From assembly GCA_029932715.1 (NCBI GenBank), contig JAOZPO010000095.1, positions 1-5,864 on the forward strand: a DNA stretch of 5,864 nucleotides, written 5' to 3'. Origin of the DNA: Halobacteria archaeon (GTDB taxonomy: Archaea; Halobacteriota; Syntropharchaeia; Alkanophagales; Methanospirareceae). Shown in pieces: positions 5,470-5,864 of the stretch. The notes under the pieces are model-generated. The model was not told the origin of the DNA and ran no database searches. It worked only from the letters and a program-made list of their open reading frames with translations. How positions within the stretch are numbered: the stretch's first letter is position 1; each line of letters starts with the position of its first letter. Both the position numbers and the translations under genes were made by a program.

Positions 5470-5862
5470 CTCTTCCTCCTTATCCCATTCTCGCATATAG
5501 TGCATCCCCAGCTCCTTTAGCTTGGCTCTATCCACCTGCAATCCTACCGTGTAGCTACCAATAAACTTCTCAAACTCGCTATGTAAAGACTGAAAAGTGG
5601 GATGCTTAGCATAGTGTAATTCACTATCACTGTGGAATTCGTATTTTATCTCGAAATGAACTGCTGACCTCGTCAACCGTTTAAAGCGGTCAAAATCCAG
5701 TGAATGGTACACGTGCGTAGGTATGTCCTGCACTTTTAACCGTACCACTTTATCTTGCGGATTACAGTCCTGTATGCGATCTATTATAGCAGTTTCTATC
5801 TCCTGTGCATTGAGCTCGCTACAAACGATCGGCTCCAGGTCTACCAGCTCTCTTGTCCTTAG
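5458..5862 (-). CDS. C-terminal part of a possible Mre11/SbcD-like DNA-repair nuclease (5' end outside window)
   Basis: The frame is open from the right edge of the window to the TGA at 5458, giving 134 residues of a longer protein. The GTG at 5748 is internal, not a start, since coding continues upstream without a stop. The visible part begins LRTRELVDLEPIVC, continues with a helix-rich N-A-Q-E-I-E-T-A-I-I-D-R-I segment, then DKVVRLKVQDIPTHVYHSLD (about residues 37-56) and AVHFEIKYEF. This pattern (REL-x-D-x-E-P, then a helix, then V-V-R-L-K-V-x-x-I-P, then a short helix and a beta strand) resembles the capping domain after the metallophosphoesterase domain of archaeal Mre11/SbcD proteins. 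That is from memory of the family, and no catalytic motif lies in the window. It ends 61 nt before tRNA-Gln with its own terminator. Confidence 0.5.
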   Translation of the reverse strand, partial: LRTRELVDLEPIVCSELNAQEIETAIIDRIQDCNPQDKVVRLKVQDIPTHVYHSLDFDRFKRLTRSAVHFEIKYEFHSDSELHYAKHPTFQSLHSEFEKFIGSYTVGLQVDRAKLKELGMHYMREWDKEEELSF

Positions 5863-5864
5863 TG

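Noticed and set aside
5746..5748. GTG as start of a 96-residue gene at the right end
   Set aside because: The frame stays open to the window edge with protein-like sequence that fits the same domain.
1..5864. CRISPR array, insertion sequence or other mobile element
   Set aside because: No spaced direct repeats, terminal inverted repeats or transposase-like ORFs were seen; gene order and composition look like ordinary chromosome.

Overview
The window is archaeal DNA. It carries archaeal versions of uS13, uS4, uS11 and RNA polymerase subunit Rpo3/D in the conserved archaeal order, an archaeal Cbf5/TruB with a PUA domain, two tRNA genes without encoded CCA, and a CofC-like enzyme for coenzyme F420. 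F420 synthesis together with these gene families suggests a euryarchaeote of the methanogen or methane-oxidiser type. I cannot name a genus from the sequence alone.

Layout. Positions 1-1213 (+) hold the 3' part of a secreted or cell-surface protein built of tandem Ig-like domains, ending in a hairpin plus U-run. Positions 1214-1305 are a short convergent spacer. From 5396 down to 1306 everything is on the minus strand and tightly packed: tRNA-Gln(TTG), cbf5/truB, tRNA-Ser(GGA) with an interrupted anticodon loop, rps13, rps4, rps11, rpoD, cofC. Positions 5458-5864 (-) hold the C-terminal part of another protein, possibly an Mre11/SbcD-type nuclease. It is separated from tRNA-Gln by a terminator-like hairpin and a good BRE/TATA promoter.

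How the genes work together. The central cluster is an information-processing unit: a pseudouridine synthase for rRNA and tRNA, two tRNAs, three small-subunit ribosomal proteins and the RNA polymerase assembly subunit. The tail position, where archaea usually have eL18/uL13/uS9, is taken by cofC, whose role is metabolic.

Most notable points. (1) The last six codons and the stop codon of cbf5/truB are exactly the first 21 nt of tRNA-Ser, so 5' maturation of the tRNA would cut the stop codon off the mRNA. (2) The tRNA-Ser anticodon loop carries 19 extra nt, presumably an intron, for which I could not draw a standard bulge-helix-bulge. (3) The palindromic element TTTTTAGCTAA occurs in both spacers that precede transcription units of the cluster.
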